Assembly: GCA_024763495.1 (NCBI GenBank)
Contig: JANTFJ010000015.1
Span: forward strand, 1 to 15,374
Direction of reading: 5' to 3'
Source: Desulfobulbaceae bacterium
GTDB taxonomy: Bacteria; Desulfobacterota; Desulfobulbia; Desulfobulbales; SURF-16
DNA length: 15,374 nt
Both the position numbers and the translations under genes were made by a program. Positions 1-8,618 of this stretch are shown here, piece after piece. Within the stretch, counting starts at the first letter, position 1. Every line of letters begins with the position of its first letter. Below the pieces are notes generated by a model. The model was given only the letters and a program-made list of their open reading frames with translations. It made no database searches and was not told where the DNA came from.

Positions 1-132
1 GCCAGAAATATAGCGGAACAGCTAGGTCTGAGCTCAAGAGCAGTGGAAAAACAGATTGCGCAACTGAAAGCCGCTGGACGGCTTCGGCGCATCGGCCCTG
101 CCAGGGGTGGGTATTGGGAGGTATTTGGATGA
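1..132 (+). CDS. C-terminal end of AlbA_2/RecG-like winged-helix regulator (partial)
   Basis: An open frame enters from the left edge and ends at TGA 130-132, giving 43 residues. They form a compact winged helix-turn-helix: helix 2 with IAEQLGLSSRAVEKQI, then a wing ending RRIGPARGGYWEV. This tail (LGLS-RAVEK-I--LK--G-L-RIGP--GGYWEV) is familiar from the C-terminus of the proteins usually annotated as RecG-like or putative transcriptional regulators, whose N-terminus is an AlbA_2 (Schlafen-like) domain. That N-terminal part lies outside the window, so the full family assignment is inferred from the tail alone. The stop codon overlaps the next start codon by 4 nt (ATGA), so this gene appears to belong to the same operon and could be its regulator. 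It could also be another protein with the same wHTH tail, such as a Fic-type protein. Confidence 0.8.
   Translation, partial: ARNIAEQLGLSSRAVEKQIAQLKAAGRLRRIGPARGGYWEVFG
117..121 (+). promoter_or_regulatory. Shine-Dalgarno GGAGG deciding the start at 129
   Basis: GGAGG lies 7 nt before ATG 129, inside the end of the upstream gene. It supports ATG 129 over the in-frame TTG at 114, which has no comparable site upstream and would only add five residues. Confidence 0.7.
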
Positions 133-1847
133 AAGAATATGTTGATAGAATCATCAAAGAAAACGGAATTAAAAAATACGAAAATTTAGTTTCGTCAGGG
201 ATTGACAACTTCATACTTAATAGTTCGGAGAAAATACTTAAGCTACAGGACAATATTAGCAATGATACTCTAAAAAATCTGCTGTATTTATTAAAATATA
301 TTTATCAAAAATGGTCAGATCCTCAAAAAACATCACGTATAAATAAACAACAATGCATGAAGGTGTTATTTGTTGCTCTACTTACTGACAAAGAAAAATC
401 CGAGTGGTGCCAACTGGTTAACGAGACTGTTAAAAAAATTTCTGAAAACTGGGAATTATCACCACGTGGCTATCCATTTCTTAAAGATGAAGAAATTAAC
501 AGGATCGTATCATTGTACCACGCAAAAACACGAAAAGATGCTCAACTAGCTTGTTTATTTGATAATACAAGAAAAGACGATATCTTTCATTTCGTTCCCA
601 AGAGAATATGTAATGATTTCAAAAAGATTTACAATAATACAATCAAGAATTATAATCCATTGATTAGTACGGATGACACTGAATATATTAAGAGCATATT
701 TATCGCTATTCACGAAAAAGATTTTGCGAAAGAGTTCCCTGCAATCCTGAAAATACTCCCACTTCAGTTTTGTTTAATAGAACTCCATAAAAAACTGGAA
801 CAGATTCCCAGATTACAAGATGATAGCACTGCCGAGTGTATCGTTTCAGAAAAAAATATAACTTTGCAGTATGAGAAGAAATTATTTTTCAAAAATCAAA
901 AATCCGGAAATTATGAACCTGTTCCACAATGGGCAGAATGGTTTTTTCTGGCAGGCCAGAAGCTTGCAGCAACAACAGCTGATTTTTCTGGTCATGTAGT
1001 ATTAGGTTTTTCACTTCCGACAACAGCTTATGCTTCTCTCTTTTTTCTTCTGGGTTACGAGACATGGAATTCAGAAGAAAAAATGAAGCAAGGTAAAGCC
1101 AACACAAAATATTTTCAAGAAATATCAGCATGTAAGGAAGGAGAAGCACTATTAATTATGGAAAATTACCATTGGAAAAGGTGCTGGTTTAAAGGGGTTG
1201 AAAGGATTGGAAAGGATCAATGCATTAAAGTTGATGTCCCAGGAGCAACAAAAAAGAAACATATAAATTATGTTCCAGAGAGTAATATTGCAAAACTAAG
1301 AAAGGCTGTAGACCCTGAAAGAGACATTGCTGAGAACCAAATTGGGTTTAAAACGACAGGTATTGATTCTCTCGCTAATTATTATAAAAAAAATGAAAAT
1401 AAAATTTTACAATTATTAATACAAGAACAAGTGTCGTATTTATTGCTTGGTAATATTTCTCTTATTAAGAAACAGATCGATCATGAGAAACTTTATATTC
1501 AGTTGAATGAAGAATATAAGGAAATTTCTTTTCAGCATATTCTTCGTTTTAATAATTTTATGACAGATTTTGATCTGCCCAAGGGGGTTATAGTCAGTAG
1601 TCAAGGATTTATAGATATCCATTCAAACTCCATGAAAATGGTACTTTATGATGGTTCAGCGGCATTTATCAACCATCAGCAAACCATTCCCGGGAATATA
1701 GAGGTAATTTTTCTGGATCGTACTGACCCACAATTTTCCAATGCCTGTGGTGAACTTATGCCAAGATATATTGACAGGGAAAAAGATATTCATTTGTTTG
1801 ACCACCAGCTCCCTGATTCCGTCGAACTGATAGCATTTAAGGAGTAA
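129..1847 (+). CDS. Unknown 572-aa protein, first gene of the DISARM-like block
   Basis: I do not recognise a named family. The start at ATG 129 is set by GGAGG 7 nt upstream and an ATGA overlap with the preceding gene. The product is 572 aa, with no signal peptide, no convincing membrane segment and no Walker A motif. The N-terminal ~250 residues are mostly helical and lysine-rich. A central hydrophobic alpha/beta-looking stretch (about residues 290-315, GHVVLGFSLPTTAYASLFFL) looks like a fold core. The C-terminal ~80 residues are beta-rich, with IEVIFLDRTDPQF near the end. The DNA is strikingly AT-rich compared with the genes downstream: a 60-base stretch at 1381-1440 has only 9 G+C. It ends 2 nt before the next gene. 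Its place, together with the next two genes ahead of drmA, is where class 2 DISARM carries drmE. A DrmE-like role is a guess from position. Confidence 0.85.
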   Translation: MKEYVDRIIKENGIKKYENLVSSGIDNFILNSSEKILKLQDNISNDTLKNLLYLLKYIYQKWSDPQKTSRINKQQCMKVLFVALLTDKEKSEWCQLVNETVKKISENWELSPRGYPFLKDEEINRIVSLYHAKTRKDAQLACLFDNTRKDDIFHFVPKRICNDFKKIYNNTIKNYNPLISTDDTEYIKSIFIAIHEKDFAKEFPAILKILPLQFCLIELHKKLEQIPRLQDDSTAECIVSEKNITLQYEKKLFFKNQKSGNYEPVPQWAEWFFLAGQKLAATTADFSGHVVLGFSLPTTAYASLFFLLGYETWNSEEKMKQGKANTKYFQEISACKEGEALLIMENYHWKRCWFKGVERIGKDQCIKVDVPGATKKKHINYVPESNIAKLRKAVDPERDIAENQIGFKTTGIDSLANYYKKNENKILQLLIQEQVSYLLLGNISLIKKQIDHEKLYIQLNEEYKEISFQHILRFNNFMTDFDLPKGVIVSSQGFIDIHSNSMKMVLYDGSAAFINHQQTIPGNIEVIFLDRTDPQFSNACGELMPRYIDREKDIHLFDHQLPDSVELIAFKE

Positions 1848-1852
1848 TCTTG
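1839..1852 (+). promoter_or_regulatory. AAGGAG ribosome binding site with TTG start
   Basis: AAGGAG at 1839-1844 lies 5 nt before TTG 1850-1852, with the upstream TAA stop between them. No ATG or GTG nearby in this frame has as good a site, so the gene is probably read from the rarer TTG codon. Confidence 0.6.
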
Positions 1853-3409
1853 CAAATTCCATCTCTCGATACAGTCACGAAACTGTATACTCATAAAACG
1901 GAACTGTTTTTTGTGAGGTTACGGAATTCGAGACTTGCGGGTCTGAACAAAGCAATTTTTGATCTTTTCAGATCCCTGGGTGAGCAAAAAAAACTTTCTT
2001 TCTGGCAGAATATTATCATAAAGTTGAAAAAAAGTCGGTTTGAACTGCTGACTCTCCCCGTTCCCGCCAGACAGGTCATCACCCCTCAGTTGCTCACGAG
2101 TCTTAATGCGGATTTTCAGGTTTGCCGGGATTCGTTTCCTGATAATTTCGGCCAACTCTCTCGTACAATTCAGACGCTCTCCGAGGTCCAGGAGCAGGAA
2201 AACGTACTAATGGACTGGATAGATGACCAATGTATAAAAAATAATACACTGAAAACATGCCTCTGTCTTCTCCAGTCCAGGTATGTTCGCCCGGTGGAAC
2301 AGATGATAAAAGAAGGGAACAAGCCATACCGGATTAACATGGAAGTTACCTCACCACAGGGATTAAAAAATTTTAAATTTTTCGACAGAATATTTTTTTG
2401 CGGATCCATCAATTTATTCTCTGAAAATCAGTTCAGAAATGTTGAATTCGTTTGGAGAGCGCCACGGGCACCCAAATTATATTTTCTTTCTTTTGACTGG
2501 ATTAGAGATAATTTTGAACCAAAACCAACCCTTGATGTTAAACCTAACCGACTGCTGCTCAAGGTTAGCGAGGTAAAAGTTCCTGGGGCGAAAGCGGAAG
2601 AAAATGACCCACAGGAAAAAAATAATGATGAAGACGTTGATGCAGGGGATATTGATTTCTCGCCAGTTGAATTGATCCTTCCTAAACCATCGGCAGCAAC
2701 CAATGTCACTTATGAAGCAATATGCGAAAGTAGACTGCTCGTGCTTGAGGATGGATCATTTCTTTATAAAGAAATAGAAAGCTCATCACGAATTGTTCAA
2801 TTTGGGGATCAAACTGAAATTAAAAAAATACCGAATAAAAAACTTGCAACAGGGATGCCTCTGATTGTTCGAACAGAGGGAAGCGGGGATTCCATCGCGG
2901 CCGTTGCCGATATGTTGTTTGGAGAAGATGCAGAAAGTATCAGGAGCAAACAGGACGAATGGAAGATTGCTTTCAGAAAAAAGTTGTTTTTTTATAAGAC
3001 GGCTCATGAAGTTGCAGATGCGTTGACAGTCCTTGGCGCTCCGACCTCGAATGAAATTAATGTGAGAAACTGGCAACGCAATGATACCATTAAACCTAAA
3101 GATAAAAATGATTTTAAGGCAATCATGAGTTTTTCCGGACTGGAAAGTCTCACAGAGGAATACTGGGACAATGCCAGAAAAATTGACTTAATGCATAAAC
3201 AGGCAGGCAAAAAAATCAGCAGGCTTCTGCTCGACAGAATTAATGATTCTACCAGGGATGACCTGGAAAAATACGGGAGAATTGATGTCGAAATAAAGGG
3301 GCTGGCCGGTAAGGTTTCTGTGATAAGAATAGAGTCAATATTGCCTCAAATTTACCAGGTGCCTTCCAGCAGACTGAATAAAGTTTTGAACATTGAAGGT
3401 GATCACTGA
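1850..3409 (+). CDS. Unknown 519-aa protein, second gene of the DISARM-like block
   Basis: No family is recognised with confidence. The start is TTG 1850, supported by AAGGAG 5 nt upstream and a 2-nt gap after the previous stop. Residues 1-240 are mixed alpha/beta. Residues ~246-270 are an acidic low-complexity linker (PQEKNNDEDVDAGDIDF). Residues ~295-380 look beta-rich, with an LEDGSFLYKEI...VQFGD segment. The rest is helical, followed by a beta tail ending YQVPSSRLNKVL. The arrangement of a beta domain followed by helices suggests a DNA-handling accessory protein, but no catalytic motif is visible. The stop codon overlaps the next start by 1 nt (TGATG), implying coupled translation. With the preceding gene it may be a split equivalent of DISARM DrmE, which is a positional inference only. 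Base composition is intermediate between the AT-rich first gene and the later genes. Confidence 0.85.
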   Translation: MQIPSLDTVTKLYTHKTELFFVRLRNSRLAGLNKAIFDLFRSLGEQKKLSFWQNIIIKLKKSRFELLTLPVPARQVITPQLLTSLNADFQVCRDSFPDNFGQLSRTIQTLSEVQEQENVLMDWIDDQCIKNNTLKTCLCLLQSRYVRPVEQMIKEGNKPYRINMEVTSPQGLKNFKFFDRIFFCGSINLFSENQFRNVEFVWRAPRAPKLYFLSFDWIRDNFEPKPTLDVKPNRLLLKVSEVKVPGAKAEENDPQEKNNDEDVDAGDIDFSPVELILPKPSAATNVTYEAICESRLLVLEDGSFLYKEIESSSRIVQFGDQTEIKKIPNKKLATGMPLIVRTEGSGDSIAAVADMLFGEDAESIRSKQDEWKIAFRKKLFFYKTAHEVADALTVLGAPTSNEINVRNWQRNDTIKPKDKNDFKAIMSFSGLESLTEEYWDNARKIDLMHKQAGKKISRLLLDRINDSTRDDLEKYGRIDVEIKGLAGKVSVIRIESILPQIYQVPSSRLNKVLNIEGDH

Positions 3410-5139
3410 TGGCACGGATGATTCCACCGGTAATGAATTCTTACCGCTACGATGGAGAGAGAGAAATTGCTTTACGGCTTCAGAATGATCCGATGACGGA
3501 AAACTGGTCAGTGCTTCATTCCCTGGATATTGCAGATCATCGATCACAGGTTGCGGGGGAATGCGATTTTATAATTATTATACCGGGTAAAGGCGTTCTC
3601 TGTATTGAAGTGAAAGGCTGCAGATCTCTGAAGGTTGAAGGGGGACTCTGGTATTATGGCACGAAATCACAGGGAGATAAGCGGGGGCCTTTTAAACAGG
3701 CATCAGAGAATATGCACAGTATCAGAAAATACCTTCTCCGTAAACGACCTGATCTCAGTAAGGTAGTCTTCTGGTCAGCTGTCATTTTCCCCTATATCAC
3801 TTTTTCAAAATCCTCCCCTGAATGGCACGACTGGCAGGTTATTGACGCCCGGGATTATATTGCAAGGCCCGTATCACAACTCTTTTTAAATGTCATTGAC
3901 CATGCGCGTAAACTTCTTACTGAAAGCCCCACGGCAAAATGGTTTTCTTTGAAATCTAATGAGCCTGAGGGTGATCAGTCCGACATAATTGTGGATATTC
4001 TTCGACCTGCATTCGAATTTTATGAATCGCCTGCTGCAAGACGCAGACAACTTGATGAGCAGTTAAAACAATACACGGGAGAGCAGTTTATTGCTCTGGA
4101 TGCGATGCAGGCTAATCCCAGAGTGGTGTTCAATGGGCCAGCCGGTACCGGTAAAACTCTACTTGCCATAGAATCCGCACGTCGAGCTGTCCAGCAGAAG
4201 AAAAAGGTTTTATTTCTCTGTTACAATAAATTCATAGCCCGGTGGATAAAAACACAATTTATCGAGTCTGGCTGTCAGGACATGACTGTCAGGACACTCC
4301 ATTCTCATATGCTGAGTTCATGCAGGGCTAAGCCGCCGGTTTCAGATGACGGCAGATTCTGGACTGATGTTCTGCCGGATATGGCCATAGAGTCTTTACT
4401 TCTGGGTACAGAAAAGGAGAATGAACAGTATGAAGTGATGATTGTCGATGAAGCGCAGGATATTCTGCGGGCTGAATACCTCGATTTCCTTGACCTGTGT
4501 CTGGCTGGTGGCATTGCTGCTGGAATCTGGTGCATGTTCGGTGATTTTGTCTACCAGCAGATTTATACAGCTGCAAATATACAGCTGAAAAAATTTCTGC
4601 AGGAACGTTGTATTAATACGCCCGTCTACAATCTGGCGGTTAACTGTAGAAATACACCACGAATTGCGGCCTACGCCCCTCTGCTTGGCGGGCTTTCTCC
4701 GGATTACCGAAAAATCCTGCGGGAAGACGATAATGTTAAACCTGAGCTTATTTTCTTTAAAGACAACCAGCAACAGAAAGAAAAGCTGTCAAATCTCCTG
4801 ACACGTTTCCGGGAAAAAGAAAAATTCAAGGGAACTGAAATTATAATCTTATCCCCTTCTTCATCCAACTGCTGTGCCGGCAGTCTCCCCCCTCCCTGGC
4901 GGGATAGAGTAAAACCATTCAGCCTGGAATCAAAAGGCGGACATATCCGTTACTGCACAATCCATTCTTTTAAAGGTCTTGAAGCCCCGGTAGTTGTCGT
5001 GACGGATTTGAATAAAATCATGGATACTGAATCCAGAAACCTTTTGTATATTGCTGTAACGAGATCATTATCCAGACTGGTACTACTGATTCATGATTCT
5101 GTTCGCACTGACCTGAGAAAATTACTTGGAGTAGATTAA
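3409..5139 (+). CDS. NERD-domain nuclease-like / superfamily 1 (UvrD-like) DNA helicase fusion
   Basis: A 576-aa two-domain protein. Residues ~10-120 are a NERD domain: E17, D53 (GECDFIIIIPGKGVLCIEVKG) and the E67-x-K69 pair match the PD-(D/E)xK-like nuclease site, so DNA cleavage is plausible. Residues ~225-576 carry a full set of SF1 helicase motifs: Walker A GPAGTGKT (243-250), motif II VDEAQD (346-351), motif III near MFGDFVYQQ, motif IV NCRNTPRI (412-419), motif V TIHSFKGLE (517-525) and motif VI YIAVTRS (547-553). All key residues are present, so the enzyme is probably active as an ATP-driven translocase with a nuclease end. ATG 3409 overlaps the upstream stop by 1 nt and has AAGG 9 nt before it. 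NERD-helicases occur in many defence islands. Here the gene may replace the nuclease that DrmC provides in standard DISARM. The UvrD-like half recalls GajB of Gabija, but there is no GajA. Confidence 0.92.
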   Translation: MARMIPPVMNSYRYDGEREIALRLQNDPMTENWSVLHSLDIADHRSQVAGECDFIIIIPGKGVLCIEVKGCRSLKVEGGLWYYGTKSQGDKRGPFKQASENMHSIRKYLLRKRPDLSKVVFWSAVIFPYITFSKSSPEWHDWQVIDARDYIARPVSQLFLNVIDHARKLLTESPTAKWFSLKSNEPEGDQSDIIVDILRPAFEFYESPAARRRQLDEQLKQYTGEQFIALDAMQANPRVVFNGPAGTGKTLLAIESARRAVQQKKKVLFLCYNKFIARWIKTQFIESGCQDMTVRTLHSHMLSSCRAKPPVSDDGRFWTDVLPDMAIESLLLGTEKENEQYEVMIVDEAQDILRAEYLDFLDLCLAGGIAAGIWCMFGDFVYQQIYTAANIQLKKFLQERCINTPVYNLAVNCRNTPRIAAYAPLLGGLSPDYRKILREDDNVKPELIFFKDNQQQKEKLSNLLTRFREKEKFKGTEIIILSPSSSNCCAGSLPPPWRDRVKPFSLESKGGHIRYCTIHSFKGLEAPVVVVTDLNKIMDTESRNLLYIAVTRSLSRLVLLIHDSVRTDLRKLLGVD

Positions 5140-8100
5140 ATGTCAATATCCCCTCATATTGAAAATCGAGAAAAACTTGTCCAATTCATTCGTTCGGAAA
5201 TGATGGGGCCATGTCTGACAGGAAATGACAAACTCGACTGCTCTGGTGAAATAAGGATTGACAAACGGGAGGATGGCTTCAAGCCCTGGGTTCAGAAGGA
5301 AACAGGTGATGAAATTATCCGGCGGGACACCCCTGTAAACAGGTATGGACTGGGAGTGCTTTACCCCCCTCAGGTGCCACATGAGGAAGCATCTTCAACA
5401 GACAACCAGGAATCTGAGGAAACTGCAGAAAGCGCAGAAGATACCGCAGGGCAGAAGGCCACCGAAATTAAAATCGTCGGCAGAGCAGAAAATGACGCCA
5501 GCGATTCAGATGATTTTGATCTTTCACTTACCAGTACCATGCAGCCCTCGAGCATGGCAATCAGCTTTCTGGCTGAGCTGCCGGATGATTCATCTTTGCT
5601 GGTACATGTTACGGGGGGACGCTATCAACAGAAAACCGTTTTTATTGCAGGAACAAAACGAAGATGGTTCCTCAGGCAGGCCGTTTCCCTGCCGGATATC
5701 TCTTTTCCCGGTAATGTTCTGAAAAACGATGCAGTGCCTGAGCCTTTCAAAAAAGAATTTGAAAATGGATTGAGAATTCATGTGGAATGTTACTCCAGAC
5801 CGGATATCTATTCATCGGAAGCGGAAAGGTCAAACAGGAGATTGATAACAATCTGTCTGGTAAACAGAGCAACAAAACAAACCACTTCTGCTTCGGAGCA
5901 GAGTGAGTTTTCTCTTTTTCAGGCCGAGTTTACGGTGCAGGTCTGTGACGGGGCAAAAATTCTACCATATCCGGAAGCAGGTCTGGTTTCCATTGAAGAG
6001 AAGAACAGTTTAACTGATGAGGAAAAGGAACAGGCAACTTTTCGTCTTCTTTATCACACAAGGAAGACGTTTGCCATAGGTCACGGGTGTGCTGCGACCT
6101 GGAACGACAAGACTGCCAAACCTCCTGTAACAATCAAGGCGGATCCACTTCCCGAATATGAGATTCCAAGTATCACTCCTGATGCCAGAAAGGCGGATGG
6201 CAATGACCTGCAGATATCCATGGCCGTGCTTGCCGGACTTGAAACAGGAGGTGAAGAACTCCTGAAAGATTTCCTGAAGGAATACAATCTCTGGATCAAA
6301 ACAAAAAAAGATGAACGTACACAACTGGCTCCGGATCTTCAGGAGCCGGCAGAAAGGCATATTCGAAATGCCGAAATCTGTGCAGAACGAATGCAGTCAG
6401 GCCTTGAATATTTAAGAGAGGATTCACTTGCTGCTGAGGCTTTCCAACTGGCAAACAGGGCTGTTCTCATGCAGCAGCTCACCGGCGGTCGGAAAAGACT
6501 TCATGATTTTGACCGGCAGGCAAACAGAAATCGTTTTAATCCTGAATACAGGGATATTGATTTTGAGAACCTGCCGGAAAATACCGGTTTCTGGCGGGCT
6601 TTTCAGATCGGTTTTATCCTCTCTTCACTGAAATCTGCAATCCTTGACTGTGAACAATGCAGTGAACGGGAAGATGTTGACCTGATCTGGTTCCCGACCG
6701 GTGGCGGCAAAACAGAGGCATATCTCGGACTGGCTGCTTTTGCCATGTTTTACAGAAGACTTAAAGATGTGCATGACGACGGAGTTCATGTCCTTATGCG
6801 CTATACGCTTCGCCTCCTGACCACCCAGCAGTTCCAGCGTGGCAGCAGGTTGATCTGCGCTATGGAAAACATCAGGCAGCAGCATGACAGGTTGGGGAAC
6901 AGGCCTTTTTCTATCGGTATATGGGTCGGAAGTGCCAATACGCCCAACAAAAGGCAGACTGCAGTGACGGCCTTTAATAAATTGAGAACTTACACAAGGG
7001 CTGAAAATCCATTTATCCTGCGACAATGCCCATGGTGCGGGGCAGAAATGGGAAAGCAGTATAAAATTGGCAACACAAATGCTGTCCTGGGATATTCCAA
7101 AAAAAGAGGAACTGTTCTGTTCAAGTGTCCGGACAAAAAATGTCCATTTCATCATTCTCTGCCCGTTCATGTAATTGATGAGGAAATATATGAGAACAGG
7201 CCTTCACTGATTATCGGTACAGTTGATAAGTTTGCCATGCTTGCCTGGATGCCCGAGGCAGGTGCCCTGTTCGGTTTGAATCCGGATGGTGAGCGCGAAA
7301 AAAAACCACCAGGGTTGATTATTCAGGATGAGCTGCATTTAATCTCAGGCCCGCTGGGAACCATGGTTGGCCTGTACGAGACTGTCATTGAAGAACTGTG
7401 TACGGATCGAACTGACAGCAAAGCCTTAAAGCCCAAAATAGTCTGCTCAACAGCCACAATACGAAGATATCAGGATCAGGTACGATGTCTGTTTGCCCGT
7501 CAAAAAGCAGTTCTGTTTCCGCCCCCCGGGCTTGATGCCGGGGATTCTTTTTTTGCCCGTTATGCTGTTGATCCTGAAGGCAATCTTTTACCGGGCCGTC
7601 GTTATCTTGGACTTTATGCTCCGGGTTTACCATCAATGCAAACTTTGATGGTACGACTCTTTTCATCGGTCCTTATGGGCAATATGGTTTTTGAAAAAGT
7701 TGAAGAACGTGATCCATGGTGGACCCTGCTGGTTTTTTTCAACAGTATCCGGGAGCTCGGCGGTGCACTTTCTCTGTTTCAGACTGATATACCAGGTGCC
7801 CTGAAAGGAATGGCTTTTCGTCATGGAATAAAAGACCGCCGTTTCCTGAACCGGGTTCTTGAACTGACCAGCCGAATGACCAACGAAGAGGTGCCATTGG
7901 CGCTTGAAGAATTGGGAAAACAGTATACGGGGAAGAGATCCCGTGCCATTGATGTCTGTCTGGCATCCAGCATAATTGAGGTGGGGATCGATGTGGACAG
8001 ATTGTCCCTGATGTCCATTGTCGGGCAGCCCAAAACCATTGCCCAGTATATTCAGGTCTCAGGACGGATTGGACGGAAATGGTGGGAACGCCCAGGACTT

Positions 8101-8616
8101 GTCACGACACTTTACAGCAGCACAAAACCGAGAGACAGATCACATTTTGAAAAATTTCAAAGCTCACACAGTCAGCTTTATGCCCAGGTAGAGCCGACCA
8201 GTGTAACGCCCTTTTCACCGCCTGTCATAGACCGCGCTCTGCACGCGTTGTTTGCCATATATCTTCGCCTGGTTGGAGATCGCAATGCTGCGGAAAGTCC
8301 GGATAAGGTTGACAGGAAATTATTAAACCAGTTGAAGCAATTGATCATGACCAGAGTTCAGGCTGTTGACAGTTCTGAAGTTGAATATGTGATGAAAAAA
8401 TTTGAAAAACGTCTGCGGCAGTTTACCCGCTGGCAACGGACATGGTGGTACAGGCACAATGAACAGACAGACAGTATGCTCAGGCGATATGAAACCTGGG
8501 TTACGGAAGAGATGAAGGATATATCCTGGGCAACACCAACCTCCATGCGGAATGTCGACGCAGAATGCCAGATGGATATCACCACTAAATATAATCTGGA
8601 TAAGGAGGAAGAATAA
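5140..8616 (+). CDS. drmA: DrmA-type DISARM superfamily 2 helicase
   Basis: This 1158-aa SF2 helicase fits the DrmA family in length and in motifs. The N-terminal ~500 residues hold an acidic linker (about 85-125) and a QPSSMAISF segment typical of DrmA. The motor follows: Walker A WFPTGGGKT (517-525), motif Ib GTVDKFAML, Walker B DELH (730-733), motif III STAT (770-773), motif V ASSIIEVGIDVD and motif VI QVSGRIGRK (972-980). Between the Walker motifs lies a four-cysteine knuckle (C630, C633, C663, C668), probably zinc-binding. In DISARM, DrmA pairs with DrmB to bind and unwind DNA, and the two genes are adjacent here. The ATG directly follows the previous stop (TAAATG), with GGAG about 8 nt upstream. 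The stop overlaps drmB by 1 nt. Druantia DruE is related but is usually a much larger protein. The separate DUF1998 partner supports DrmA. Confidence 0.9.
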   Translation: MSISPHIENREKLVQFIRSEMMGPCLTGNDKLDCSGEIRIDKREDGFKPWVQKETGDEIIRRDTPVNRYGLGVLYPPQVPHEEASSTDNQESEETAESAEDTAGQKATEIKIVGRAENDASDSDDFDLSLTSTMQPSSMAISFLAELPDDSSLLVHVTGGRYQQKTVFIAGTKRRWFLRQAVSLPDISFPGNVLKNDAVPEPFKKEFENGLRIHVECYSRPDIYSSEAERSNRRLITICLVNRATKQTTSASEQSEFSLFQAEFTVQVCDGAKILPYPEAGLVSIEEKNSLTDEEKEQATFRLLYHTRKTFAIGHGCAATWNDKTAKPPVTIKADPLPEYEIPSITPDARKADGNDLQISMAVLAGLETGGEELLKDFLKEYNLWIKTKKDERTQLAPDLQEPAERHIRNAEICAERMQSGLEYLREDSLAAEAFQLANRAVLMQQLTGGRKRLHDFDRQANRNRFNPEYRDIDFENLPENTGFWRAFQIGFILSSLKSAILDCEQCSEREDVDLIWFPTGGGKTEAYLGLAAFAMFYRRLKDVHDDGVHVLMRYTLRLLTTQQFQRGSRLICAMENIRQQHDRLGNRPFSIGIWVGSANTPNKRQTAVTAFNKLRTYTRAENPFILRQCPWCGAEMGKQYKIGNTNAVLGYSKKRGTVLFKCPDKKCPFHHSLPVHVIDEEIYENRPSLIIGTVDKFAMLAWMPEAGALFGLNPDGEREKKPPGLIIQDELHLISGPLGTMVGLYETVIEELCTDRTDSKALKPKIVCSTATIRRYQDQVRCLFARQKAVLFPPPGLDAGDSFFARYAVDPEGNLLPGRRYLGLYAPGLPSMQTLMVRLFSSVLMGNMVFEKVEERDPWWTLLVFFNSIRELGGALSLFQTDIPGALKGMAFRHGIKDRRFLNRVLELTSRMTNEEVPLALEELGKQYTGKRSRAIDVCLASSIIEVGIDVDRLSLMSIVGQPKTIAQYIQVSGRIGRKWWERPGLVTTLYSSTKPRDRSHFEKFQSSHSQLYAQVEPTSVTPFSPPVIDRALHALFAIYLRLVGDRNAAESPDKVDRKLLNQLKQLIMTRVQAVDSSEVEYVMKKFEKRLRQFTRWQRTWWYRHNEQTDSMLRRYETWVTEEMKDISWATPTSMRNVDAECQMDITTKYNLDKEEE

Positions 8617-8618
8617 TG
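8602..8618 (+). promoter_or_regulatory. Strong AAGGAGG ribosome binding site and TAATG overlap start for drmB
   Basis: AAGGAGG at 8602-8608 lies 7 nt before ATG 8616. The stop of drmA (TAA 8614-8616) shares one base with this ATG. The strong site plus the overlap would help keep DrmA and DrmB in balance, as expected for a complex. Confidence 0.65.

Noticed and set aside
114..128. TTG start for the first unknown protein
   Set aside because: ATG 129 has GGAGG at the right distance and gives the typical ATGA overlap.
3409..5139. Gabija GajB
   Set aside because: The protein has an N-terminal NERD domain and there is no GajA-type ATPase/TOPRIM nuclease next to it.
6625..7170. Long antisense open frame (181 codons) within drmA
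   Set aside because: It lies opposite the conserved helicase motifs, gives a cysteine- and serine-rich sequence of no recognisable family, and is a shadow of the real frame. The same holds for the other antisense frames.
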